From: Rhizobiaceae bacterium
GTDB taxonomy: Bacteria; Pseudomonadota; Alphaproteobacteria; Rhizobiales; Rhizobiaceae
Direction of reading: 5' to 3'
Assembly (NCBI GenBank): GCA_016742175.1
Contig: JACVCH010000013.1
Location: forward strand, 1-64,000
DNA: 64,000 bases
In this document: piece by piece, positions 57,190 to 64,000 of the stretch
Numbering within the stretch: the first letter of the stretch is position 1
Layout of the letters: each line of letters starts with the position of its first letter
Position numbers and translations under genes: made by a program
The notes under the pieces: generated by a model
What the model saw: only the letters and a program-made list of their open reading frames with translations
Told to the model about the DNA's origin: nothing
The model's database searches: none

Positions 57190-58083
57190 ATGCCGCTCCT
57201 GATCCGCCTCGTCCCGATCGTCTTCGTGCTCCTCTGGTCGACCGGCTTCATCGGCGCGCGCTACGCGATGCCATGGGCCGAGCCCTTCGCCTTTCTCGCG
57301 GTCCGGTTTGGCCTGACGATCGTGCTGCTCGCGCTGCTACTGGCCGCGATAAGCTGGCGGGCGATGGACCGGCGCCAGGCGCTGCATGCGATGATCGCCG
57401 GCGCGCTGATCCACGGCGTCTATCTCGGCGGCGTCTTCTGGGCGATCCGCAACGGCATGCCGGCGGGTCTTTCCGCGCTGATCGTCGGCCTGCAGCCGCT
57501 GGCGACGGCGATGATGGCGGCGGCCGTCCTCGGCGAACGACTGACGAGCAAGCACTGGGCCGGCATGGCGCTCGGCCTTGCCGGCGTCGCCATCGTGCTG
57601 GCGCCCAAGCTCGGCTCGCTCGGCGGCGTCACCGCCGCGACGCTCCTCTCCTCCTTCGTCGCCATGCTGGCGATCAGCGCGGGGACAGTCTGGCAAAAGC
57701 GCTTCGTGGCGAGCGGCGACCTCGTCGTCGGCACGATCTGGCAGTATGTCGGGGGCGTTTCGGTCGTGCTCGTCGCGACCTTCGCGCTCGAGACGCAGAC
57801 CTACCAGATGACCGGCGAACTGGTCTTCGCCATGGCCTGGCTGGTGCTGGTCCTCTCGCTCGGGGCGATCTTCCTTTTGATGTACCTCATCCGCGAGGGC
57901 GAGGTGGCGAAGGTGTCGTCGCTGTTCTTCCTCGTGCCGGCGGTGACGGCGCTGATCGCCTGGGTGCTGTTCGACGAGACGCTCAACGCCGTGCAGATCG
58001 CCGGCATGGTGCTGACGACGGTCGGCGTGGCGGTGGCAACGCGAAAGGCTCAGCCGGGAACGCGGGCGCGGGCCTCGAAATAG
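57190..58083 (+). CDS. EamA family (DMT) transporter
   Basis: A 297-aa exporter with ten membrane helices in two EamA repeats. The start LIRLVPIVFVLLWSTGFIGARY is a family hallmark, and each repeat ends in a VLGERLTSKHWAG or LFDETLNAVQIAG loop. The exported solute is unknown (amino acids, drugs and metabolites in known members). Its last 34 bp overlap the tail of the converging YihY-like gene. Confidence 0.9.
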   Translation: MPLLIRLVPIVFVLLWSTGFIGARYAMPWAEPFAFLAVRFGLTIVLLALLLAAISWRAMDRRQALHAMIAGALIHGVYLGGVFWAIRNGMPAGLSALIVGLQPLATAMMAAAVLGERLTSKHWAGMALGLAGVAIVLAPKLGSLGGVTAATLLSSFVAMLAISAGTVWQKRFVASGDLVVGTIWQYVGGVSVVLVATFALETQTYQMTGELVFAMAWLVLVLSLGAIFLLMYLIREGEVAKVSSLFFLVPAVTALIAWVLFDETLNAVQIAGMVLTTVGVAVATRKAQPGTRARASK

Positions 58084-58931
58084 CGCTTCATCGCGGCGTT
58101 GAGTTCGCCGCCCATGATGAAGATCACCGAGACGATGTAGAGGAACACCAGCGCGATCATGATCGAGGCGAGGCCCGCATAGGTCGTCGCGTAGGACGAG
58201 AACTGCGACAAATAGTTCGCGAACGCCGTCGATCCGATGACCCAGCCGATCAGCGTGAAGATGATGCCGGGCACGATGTCCACGAAGCGCCGCTTGCCGG
58301 CCGGCAGCCAGAAATGCACCGCCACGAGCCCGATCACGATGACGAGCGAGGCGACGATGAAGCGCCAGATCGTGATCGTGCCCATATAGGGCTCGAGCCA
58401 CGGCACATGCTCCTGCGCAAGGTCGCCGATCAGCGGCGCGATAACGAGCAGCGCCGAGACGATGACGAAGCCGACCGTCGCGATGAAGACGAAGGCGAGG
58501 CTTTGCAGGCGCAGCGTGAAGATCGAGCGCGTTTCGCTGACCCGGTAGGCGCGGTTGAGCGAGACGCGCAGCGCCTCGATGCCGTTGGAGGCGAAGAAGG
58601 CGGCGATGATGACGCCGATGGTGAGGAAATCGCCGCGCTGGACGGTGAGCACGCTCGTGACCTCGTAGGCGATCGGTGAGGCGATTTCCTCCGGCCAGGT
58701 GTCGAAGACGAGATGGACGGCGGTGTCCGCGAACGCCTTGGCGCCGAGGAAGCTGGCGAGCGAGGTGGCGAAGATCAGGAAAGGAAAAAGCGCGAGCAGC
58801 GCCGACAGGGCCAGATGGCTCGCCATCGCCCAACCGTCGTCATTGTTGAAATGCCCGAGCGCATCACCCAGCACCCGTTTCGTCGCGACAATTTGTCGGA
58901 TCATCGTCGGACCAGCAAAGACATCGACCAA
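58050..58931 (-). CDS. YihY/virulence factor BrkB family membrane protein
   Basis: A 293-aa inner-membrane protein with six membrane helices and conserved LSALLALFPFLIFATSLASF and FASNGIEALRVSLNRAY. Despite the old name it is not RNase BN; function remains unclear. The start could be the ATG at 58931 or 58904. The 3' end overlaps the 3' end of the EamA gene on the other strand. Confidence 0.9.
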   Translation of the reverse strand: MVDVFAGPTMIRQIVATKRVLGDALGHFNNDDGWAMASHLALSALLALFPFLIFATSLASFLGAKAFADTAVHLVFDTWPEEIASPIAYEVTSVLTVQRGDFLTIGVIIAAFFASNGIEALRVSLNRAYRVSETRSIFTLRLQSLAFVFIATVGFVIVSALLVIAPLIGDLAQEHVPWLEPYMGTITIWRFIVASLVIVIGLVAVHFWLPAGKRRFVDIVPGIIFTLIGWVIGSTAFANYLSQFSSYATTYAGLASIMIALVFLYIVSVIFIMGGELNAAMKRYFEARARVPG

Positions 58932-59166
58932 TCCCGAGCCTCGAAATCGTTGTTCCAGATAAGGTGACGATACGGCCTACGCCATCTTGCGGTTTCACTT
59001 CTAGTGCGGCTCGCTTGCCCGAAACTCGATTGCGGTGAGGCAATCGGCCGCCGCCACTGGAAGATTGCGTGGGTGCGCTCCATAATGCATGGCAACGTCA
59101 GATCCAAATGCGCGCCGCGCATTCCTCAACGTTTTGCGGCGCCTTTCTTTCCAATCGGGAAACTCG

Positions 59167-59367
59167 ATGTCCACCGTCTTCAACGTCATTGCCGTCCTGT
59201 TCATGGTGGCGGTCGCCTTCGTCCTGGTGCGAGGCCTGATCAACCTGATGCGCGGCGGCTCCGGCAACACGTCCAACAAGCTGATGCAGGCGCGCGTCGT
59301 CCTGCAGTTCCTCGCGCTCGTCTTCGTCATGCTGGCGCTCTATTTCTCGCGCCAGTCCGGAGGCTGA
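59167..59367 (+). CDS. HIG1 domain twin-transmembrane protein
   Basis: A 66-aa protein with two membrane helices joined by a short loop GGSGNTSNKLMQARVVLQF, the HIG1 signature (hypoxia-induced gene 1 family; mitochondrial members aid respiratory supercomplexes). Start at ATG 59167 after GGGAAA; an ATG at 59089 would add 26 residues without similarity. The stop is 1 bp before the adenosyltransferase start, forming a unit with that gene and the rhomboid gene. Confidence 0.88.
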   Translation: MSTVFNVIAVLFMVAVAFVLVRGLINLMRGGSGNTSNKLMQARVVLQFLALVFVMLALYFSRQSGG

Positions 59368-59368
59368 C

Positions 59369-59950
59369 TTGGTCATCTTGAACCGCATCTACACCCGCAC
59401 CGGCGACGACGGCACGACGGCGCTCGGCTCGGGCGAGCGACGCCCGAAATACGACCTGCGCGTCGCCTCCTACGGCACGGTCGACGAGGCGAATGCCTGC
59501 ATCGGCATGGCGCGCGTCCATACCGAGGCCACGCATGCCGACATCGACGCGATGCTGGTGCGCATCCAGAACGACATGTTCGACCTCGGCGCCGATCTCG
59601 CCGCGCCCGACACGGGCAAGCCCCTGCCCTATGAGCCGCTGCGCATCGTCGCCTCGCAGGTCACGCGCGTCGAGGCCGACATCGACGTCCTCAACAAGCG
59701 CCTGCAGCCGCTGCGCACCTTCGTCCTGCCGGGCGGCGCGCCTGCGGCCGCTGCGCTGCATCTGGCGCGCACGGTGACGCGCCGGGCCGAGCGGATGATG
59801 GTGGAACTGTCGCGCGTCGAAGGCGAGATCGTCGGCGCGGACGCCATCCGCTACATCAACCGCGTCTCCGACTTCCTCTTCGTCGCCGCCCGCGCCGTCA
59901 ACGACGACGGCCGCGCCGACGTGTTGTGGGTGCCTGGGCAAAATCGCTAG
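59369..59950 (+). CDS. Cob(I)yrinic acid a,c-diamide adenosyltransferase, PduO type
   Basis: A 193-aa ATP:corrinoid adenosyltransferase that makes adenosylcobalamin from ATP and cob(I)alamin. It has the ATP-binding start RTGDDGTTALGSGERRPK, DLRVASYGTVDEANAC and the C-terminal RRAERMMVELS with YINRVSDFLFVAAR. The start is TTG with GGAGG upstream in the HIG1 stop region. The rhomboid gene follows after 6 bp. Confidence 0.93.
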   Translation: MVILNRIYTRTGDDGTTALGSGERRPKYDLRVASYGTVDEANACIGMARVHTEATHADIDAMLVRIQNDMFDLGADLAAPDTGKPLPYEPLRIVASQVTRVEADIDVLNKRLQPLRTFVLPGGAPAAAALHLARTVTRRAERMMVELSRVEGEIVGADAIRYINRVSDFLFVAARAVNDDGRADVLWVPGQNR

Positions 59951-59956
59951 AGACGC

Positions 59957-60715
59957 ATGTTCATCCCGCTCCACGACGCCAACCGGCTCCGCTTCATCAA
60001 GGCGCAATATGTGACGGTCGGGCTGATCGCGGTGAACGTCATCGCCTATTTCTGGAGCGTGGCGGGCGGCTGGGAGGCGACGCAGGCCGCCGCCTATTCC
60101 TTCGGCTACATTCCCTCCGTCGCCTTCGACCATGTCGACCTGCCGCCGGAACTGGCCGTTCTGCCCGCAGAGACGTCCTACGTCACCTACGCGTTCCTGC
60201 ACGGCGACCTTCTGCATCTCGGCGGCAACATGCTGTTCCTGTGGGTCTTCGGCGACAATGTCGAGGACGCGATGGGGCACCTGAAATTCCTCGCCTTCTA
60301 CCTACTCTGCGCGGCCGCCGGCGCGTGGTTCCACGGCATGATGGCGCCGCTGTTGAAAGTGCCGCTGATCGGCGCATCCGGCGCGGTCGCTGGCATCGTC
60401 TCGGCCTATCTCCTGCTCCACCCGCGCGTGAAGATCTGGGTGCTGGCCTTCGGCCGCCTGCCCCTGCGCATCCCGGCCTGGACCGTGCTGGCGCTGTGGA
60501 TCGGGTTCCAGTTCGTCATGTTCGCGCTCGCCGGCGAGGACCAGATTTCCTGGGCGGCGCATATCGGCGGCATCGTCGCCGGCGCGTTGCTTCTGGTGGT
60601 GCTAAAGCGGTCCGAAGTGCCGCTTCTCGACCGCCGCATCGTCACGCCGCAGGCCGCGGTCGTCGCGCCGGCGCCTGCCGATGCGACCCGATCGCGCGGC
60701 CCCTGGGATCGGTGA
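59957..60715 (+). CDS. Rhomboid family intramembrane serine protease
   Basis: A 252-aa membrane protease with six or seven helices. The catalytic Ser is in GASGA and the His in SWAAHIGG; the HGDLLHLGGNMLFLWVFGDNVE segment is typical. It cuts membrane-spanning segments of unknown targets. It begins 6 bp after the adenosyltransferase. The 166-bp gap after it holds a weak promoter candidate for etfB (TTGACG 60747-60752, TACGGT 60770-60775). Confidence 0.93.
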   Translation: MFIPLHDANRLRFIKAQYVTVGLIAVNVIAYFWSVAGGWEATQAAAYSFGYIPSVAFDHVDLPPELAVLPAETSYVTYAFLHGDLLHLGGNMLFLWVFGDNVEDAMGHLKFLAFYLLCAAAGAWFHGMMAPLLKVPLIGASGAVAGIVSAYLLLHPRVKIWVLAFGRLPLRIPAWTVLALWIGFQFVMFALAGEDQISWAAHIGGIVAGALLLVVLKRSEVPLLDRRIVTPQAAVVAPAPADATRSRGPWDR

Positions 60716-60882
60716 GATTCAACCGTTTTGAGGCCATTGCGCTCTATTGACGGTCATTCCGCCACAAACTACGGTCCCGCGCGATTGTGCCGGGCAGCCC
60801 CGGAATGTCGATTTCTGACAAGCGGTGCGGCACGCACCTTGTTAGACGCAGACGCTGCATCCAAGGGAAAGGTCTCAAGCGA

Positions 60883-61629
60883 ATGAAAGTTCTGGTCCCC
60901 GTCAAGCGGGTGGTGGATTACAACGTCAAGATCCGCGTCAAGGCGGACGGCTCGGGCGTCGACCTCGCCAATGTGAAGATGTCGATGAACCCGTTCGACG
61001 AGATCGCCGTCGAAGAGGCGATCCGCCTGAAGGAGGCCGGCAAGGCCGAGGAGATCGTCGTCGTCTCGATCGGACCCCAGCAAGCGCAGGAAACACTGCG
61101 CACCGCGCTCGCCATGGGCGCCGACCGCGCGATCCTCGTCAAGGTCGACGAGACCACCGAGCCGCTGACGGTCGCCAAGATCCTGAAGGGCGTCGTCGGC
61201 GAAGAGAATCCTGGCCTCGTCATCCTCGGCAAGCAGGCGATCGACGACGACGCCAACCAGACCGGCCAGATGCTCGCCGCCCTCCTCGGCTGGAGCCAGG
61301 CGACTTTCGCTTCCAAGATCGAGATCGAGGGCGACAAGGCCAAGGTGACGCGCGAAGTCGATGGCGGCCTGCAGACGATCGAGGCCAAGATGCCGGCGAT
61401 CGTGACCACCGACCTGCGCCTCAACCAGCCGCGCTACGCTTCGCTGCCCAACATCATGAAGGCCAAGAAGAAGCCGCTCGACGAGAAGTCGGCCGCCGAT
61501 TACGGCGTCGAGGTCAAGCCGCGCCTGAAGGTCCTGAAGACCGAGGAGCCGGCCGGACGCAAGGCGGGCGTCAAGGTCAAGGACGTCGCCGAACTGGTGG
61601 CGAGCCTGAAGTCCGCAGGCGTGCTCTAA
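60883..61629 (+). CDS. etfB: Electron transfer flavoprotein beta subunit
   Basis: A 248-aa subunit of ETF, which collects electrons from acyl-CoA and other dehydrogenases and gives them to ETF:ubiquinone oxidoreductase. It has [27 protein letters not shown] and the AMP-binding [15 protein letters not shown]. The ATG at 60883 follows AAGGGAAAGG. It lies 25 bp before etfA. The acyl-CoA dehydrogenase at 44364 likely needs it. Confidence 0.97.
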   Translation: MKVLVPVKRVVDYNVKIRVKADGSGVDLANVKMSMNPFDEIAVEEAIRLKEAGKAEEIVVVSIGPQQAQETLRTALAMGADRAILVKVDETTEPLTVAKILKGVVGEENPGLVILGKQAIDDDANQTGQMLAALLGWSQATFASKIEIEGDKAKVTREVDGGLQTIEAKMPAIVTTDLRLNQPRYASLPNIMKAKKKPLDEKSAADYGVEVKPRLKVLKTEEPAGRKAGVKVKDVAELVASLKSAGVL

Positions 61630-61654
61630 ACTCAAGGCAAAAGGAACAGACAAC

Positions 61655-62584
61655 ATGGCTATTCTTCTGATTGCCGAACACGACAACGCGACCCTGTCGG
61701 ACCAGACCGCCAAGGCGCTTTCGGCCGCCACCAAGATCGGCGGCGACGTCGACGTGCTGGTGGCCGGCAAGGGCGCGCAGGCAGCGGCCGACGCTGCCGG
61801 CAAATTGGCCGGCGTGCGCAAGGTCCTGCTGGCGGAAGCCGACGAACTCGCCGAGCGCCTCGCCGAGCCGCTCGCCGCCCTCGTCGTCAAGCTCGCCGAC
61901 GGCTACGACACGATCATCGCGCCGGCCACCACCATGGCCAAGAACGTGATGCCGCGCGTCGCCGCCCTCCTCGACGTGATGCAGCTTTCCGACATCGTCG
62001 AGGTCGTCTCCGCCGACACGTTCAAGCGCCCGATCTATGCCGGCAACGCGATCCAGACCGTGCAGTCGACCGACGCCAAGCGCGTGATCACGGTGCGCAC
62101 GGCAACGTTCCAGGCGGCCGGCGACGGCGGATCGGCCTCGGTCGAAAGCGTTTCGGCCGCGGACAATCCGGGCCTGTCGACCTTCGTCGAGAACCGCATC
62201 GCCGCCTCCGACCGTCCCGAGCTGACCTCGGCGAGGATCATCATCTCGGGCGGGCGCGCGCTCGGCTCGAAGGAGAAGTTCGAGGAAGTCATGCTGCCGA
62301 TTGCCGACAAGCTCGGCGCGGCCGTCGGCGCTTCCCGCGCCGCCGTCGATGCGGGCTACGCGCCGAACGACTGGCAGGTCGGCCAGACCGGTAAGGTCGT
62401 CGCCCCCGAGCTCTACATCGCCGCCGGCATCTCCGGCGCGATCCAGCACCTCGCCGGCATGAAGGACTCCAAGGTCATCGTCGCCATCAACAAGGACGAG
62501 GAAGCGCCGATCTTCCAGGTCGCCGATTACGGCCTCGTCGGCGACCTCTTCACGGTCCTGCCGGAGCTCGAAAAGGCGCTCTGA
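61655..62584 (+). CDS. etfA: Electron transfer flavoprotein alpha subunit
   Basis: A 309-aa FAD-binding subunit of ETF. The C-terminal FAD domain has [40 protein letters not shown] and [19 protein letters not shown]. It follows etfB and ends at a strong intrinsic terminator. Confidence 0.97.
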   Translation: MAILLIAEHDNATLSDQTAKALSAATKIGGDVDVLVAGKGAQAAADAAGKLAGVRKVLLAEADELAERLAEPLAALVVKLADGYDTIIAPATTMAKNVMPRVAALLDVMQLSDIVEVVSADTFKRPIYAGNAIQTVQSTDAKRVITVRTATFQAAGDGGSASVESVSAADNPGLSTFVENRIAASDRPELTSARIIISGGRALGSKEKFEEVMLPIADKLGAAVGASRAAVDAGYAPNDWQVGQTGKVVAPELYIAAGISGAIQHLAGMKDSKVIVAINKDEEAPIFQVADYGLVGDLFTVLPELEKAL

Positions 62585-62616
62585 CACACCTGTCGGGAAT
62601 TGTTGCGAATGCAGGC

Positions 62617-62650
62617 GGGCGGGGCTGGACGAACCAGTTCCGCCCTTCTA
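62617..62650 (+). terminator. Intrinsic terminator after etfBA
   Basis: GGGCGGGGCTGG (62617-62628) and CCAGTTCCGCCC (62634-62645) pair over 12 bp with two G-U wobbles around ACGAA, followed by TTCTA. It is a reasonable Rho-independent terminator, although the U run is short and transcription may continue into hbdA. Confidence 0.7.
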
Positions 62651-62714
62651 CTTTGCACCGCAATATGAAAAGTGAGGACGCCCGTTCGAAGGCGTCTCGA
62701 CGGGATCACAAGCC

Positions 62715-63596
62715 ATGACGGGTACAATCAGGACGATCGGCGTGGTCGGCGCCGGCCAGATGGGCGGCGGCATCGCGCATGTCGCGGCGCTTTCGGGCTA
62801 CAAGGTCAAGGTCTACGACATCTCGTCCGAGCGGATCGAATCCGGCATTGCAACGATCAGCGGCAATCTCGCGCGGCAGGTCCATTCCGGCAAGCTGGAC
62901 GAGGAGAGCCGGCGCAAGGCGCTGTCGTCCATCGTTCCGGCCACGACGCTCGAGGGTCTGGCCGATTGCGACCTCGTGATCGAGGCGGCGAGCGAGGACG
63001 AGACGATCAAGCGCAAGATCTATGCGCAGCTCTGCCCGCTCCTGAACCCGGAGGCGATCCTCGCCACCAACACCTCGTCGATCTCGATCACCCGCCTCGC
63101 CGCGCAGACCGACCGACCGGAACGCTTCATCGGCATCCATTTCATGAACCCGGTGCCGGTGATGAAACTGGTCGAACTCGTGCGCGGCATCGCGACCGAG
63201 GACACGACCTTCGAGGCCGCGCGCCAGTTCGTCGCCAGCCTCGACAAGACGATCACCGTGGCCGAGGATTTCCCGGCCTTCATCGTCAACCGCATCCTGC
63301 TGCCGATGATCAACGAGGCGATCTACACGCTCTACGAGGGCGTCGGTTCGGTCGAGGCGATCGACACGGCCATGAAGCTGGGCGCGAACCACCCGATGGG
63401 TCCGCTGCAGCTTGCCGATTTCATCGGGCTCGACACGTGCCTGTCGATCATGCAGGTGCTGCATGACGGCCTTGCCGATTCCAAGTATCGGCCCTGCCCG
63501 CTCCTGGTGAAATATGTCGAGGCCGGCTGGCTCGGACGCAAGTCCGGACGCGGCTTTTATGACTATCGCGGCGAGCACCCCGTCCCAACGCGTTGA
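62715..63596 (+). CDS. 3-hydroxybutyryl-CoA dehydrogenase
   Basis: A 293-aa NAD(P)-dependent enzyme that oxidises (S)-3-hydroxybutyryl-CoA to acetoacetyl-CoA or works in reverse for PHB and butyrate metabolism. It has the Rossmann motif [16 protein letters not shown], catalytic His in [14 protein letters not shown], and the C-terminal dimer domain [19 protein letters not shown]. It often follows etfBA in Rhizobiales as here, sharing the ETF link to fatty acid oxidation. Confidence 0.96.
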   Translation: MTGTIRTIGVVGAGQMGGGIAHVAALSGYKVKVYDISSERIESGIATISGNLARQVHSGKLDEESRRKALSSIVPATTLEGLADCDLVIEAASEDETIKRKIYAQLCPLLNPEAILATNTSSISITRLAAQTDRPERFIGIHFMNPVPVMKLVELVRGIATEDTTFEAARQFVASLDKTITVAEDFPAFIVNRILLPMINEAIYTLYEGVGSVEAIDTAMKLGANHPMGPLQLADFIGLDTCLSIMQVLHDGLADSKYRPCPLLVKYVEAGWLGRKSGRGFYDYRGEHPVPTR

Positions 63597-63734
63597 TTTT
63601 TGAGTAATTTCTAAATTATGGCATTTCTGCAACGTGGCCGGATTTCGGACACGATCACGTCATAGTTTACCTCTGGTTGCGAAACTTTGCGTTAGTTCTC
63701 CCGTTGCTGAACCGTCTCAACTGGAGGGCAAATA

Positions 63735-64000
63735 ATGAAGCGCATTCTTCTCGGTCTGGCCGCGACCTTCGCAGCCAGCTCCGCCATGGCGGCGGACGTC
63801 ATCTACAACGAGCCGGCACCGATGCCGATGGACGTTGTGTCCAATGTGAGCTGGGCCGGTTTCTATGCCGGTATCCAGGCAGGCTACGGCTTCGGCTCGA
63901 CCGGACAGGTCCAGCTCGATCCGTTCACCTTCCCGGGCCTCGTGACCGCCTTCACGCCGGCCGGCGCCGTTGCCGGTTCGAGCTTCAACGCCAATGGCGA
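63735..64000 (+). CDS. Outer membrane porin, Omp25/Omp31-like (start only)
   Basis: The first 88 residues are in the window; the rest lies beyond its right end. It has a signal peptide (MKRILLGLAATFAASSAMA, cleaved before AD) and WAGFYAGIQAGYGFG, the start of the beta-barrel in the porin-like/Omp25 family of Rhizobiales and Brucella. GGAGGG lies 8 bp before the ATG. It is probably an abundant outer-membrane protein. Confidence 0.88.
   Translation, partial: MKRILLGLAATFAASSAMAADVIYNEPAPMPMDVVSNVSWAGFYAGIQAGYGFGSTGQVQLDPFTFPGLVTAFTPAGAVAGSSFNANG

Overview
The window reads as chromosomal DNA of a GC-rich alphaproteobacterium, most likely order Hyphomicrobiales (Rhizobiales), in or near the Phyllobacteriaceae/Mesorhizobium group. 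The reasons are the gene order lysC-ptsP-prfA-prmC-DUF4167-clpB, a DUF4167 protein with a poly-Asn tract, DUF1178, a HIG1-domain protein beside PduO, a ComF/NDUFAF5-like methyltransferase pair and an Omp25/31-type porin start. No phage, transposase, integrase or CRISPR array was seen. Genes are tightly packed; no stretch over about 300 bp lacks a gene except 1-577 (an rRNA-operon leader and promoter pointing left, plus upstream DNA) and 7924-8226.

1-31461 is mostly housekeeping: the left-pointing rrn promoter; an M23 peptidase and an L,D-transpeptidase facing each other across a bidirectional terminator; clpB with a sigma-32 type promoter; DUF4167; the leftward lysC-ptsP-prfA-prmC run; an ABC-2 exporter; ubiG; a DUF1178-nitrilase-grxC-comF unit; a methyltransferase; a lone Flp pilin; a ppiC-argJ-GNAT-mutT operon; secA; an MFS carrier; and a flippase/GNAT pair probably acting in surface polysaccharide export.

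31469-53549 is the accessory, catabolic part. Block one (31469-40993) is a branched-chain-amino-acid-type ABC importer (LivG, F, H, M and LivK) with three aldo/keto reductases, one of them fused to a RidA-like domain, a TIGR04076 protein and a divergent FCD-type GntR regulator. Block two (41038-53549) is two divergent transcription units around a LysR regulator. The left unit is acyl-CoA dehydrogenase, CaiB-type CoA transferase, isochorismatase-like hydrolase and MmgE/PrpD. The right unit is LysR, a second MmgE/PrpD, a MaoC-like hydratase, an SsuABC/TauABC-type importer, an atypical SDR and a PuuE-like polysaccharide deacetylase. Together they look like uptake, amide or imide hydrolysis, CoA activation and beta-oxidation-like breakdown of one unidentified small nitrogen-containing acid or cyclic imide.

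53555-64000 returns to housekeeping: tRNA-Leu(CAA), dsbB, HNH nuclease, DNA glycosylase, gluQRS, EamA and YihY membrane proteins, HIG1 protein, cobalamin adenosyltransferase, rhomboid protease, etfBA, 3-hydroxybutyryl-CoA dehydrogenase and the start of an outer-membrane porin.

The most notable non-coding signal is a three-copy structured element (16511-16641, 19926-20064, 54338-54480). A nearly invariant 50-nt core is enclosed by arms that differ between copies but pair within each copy. All three copies have the same orientation and sit just after a rightward gene that faces a leftward gene.
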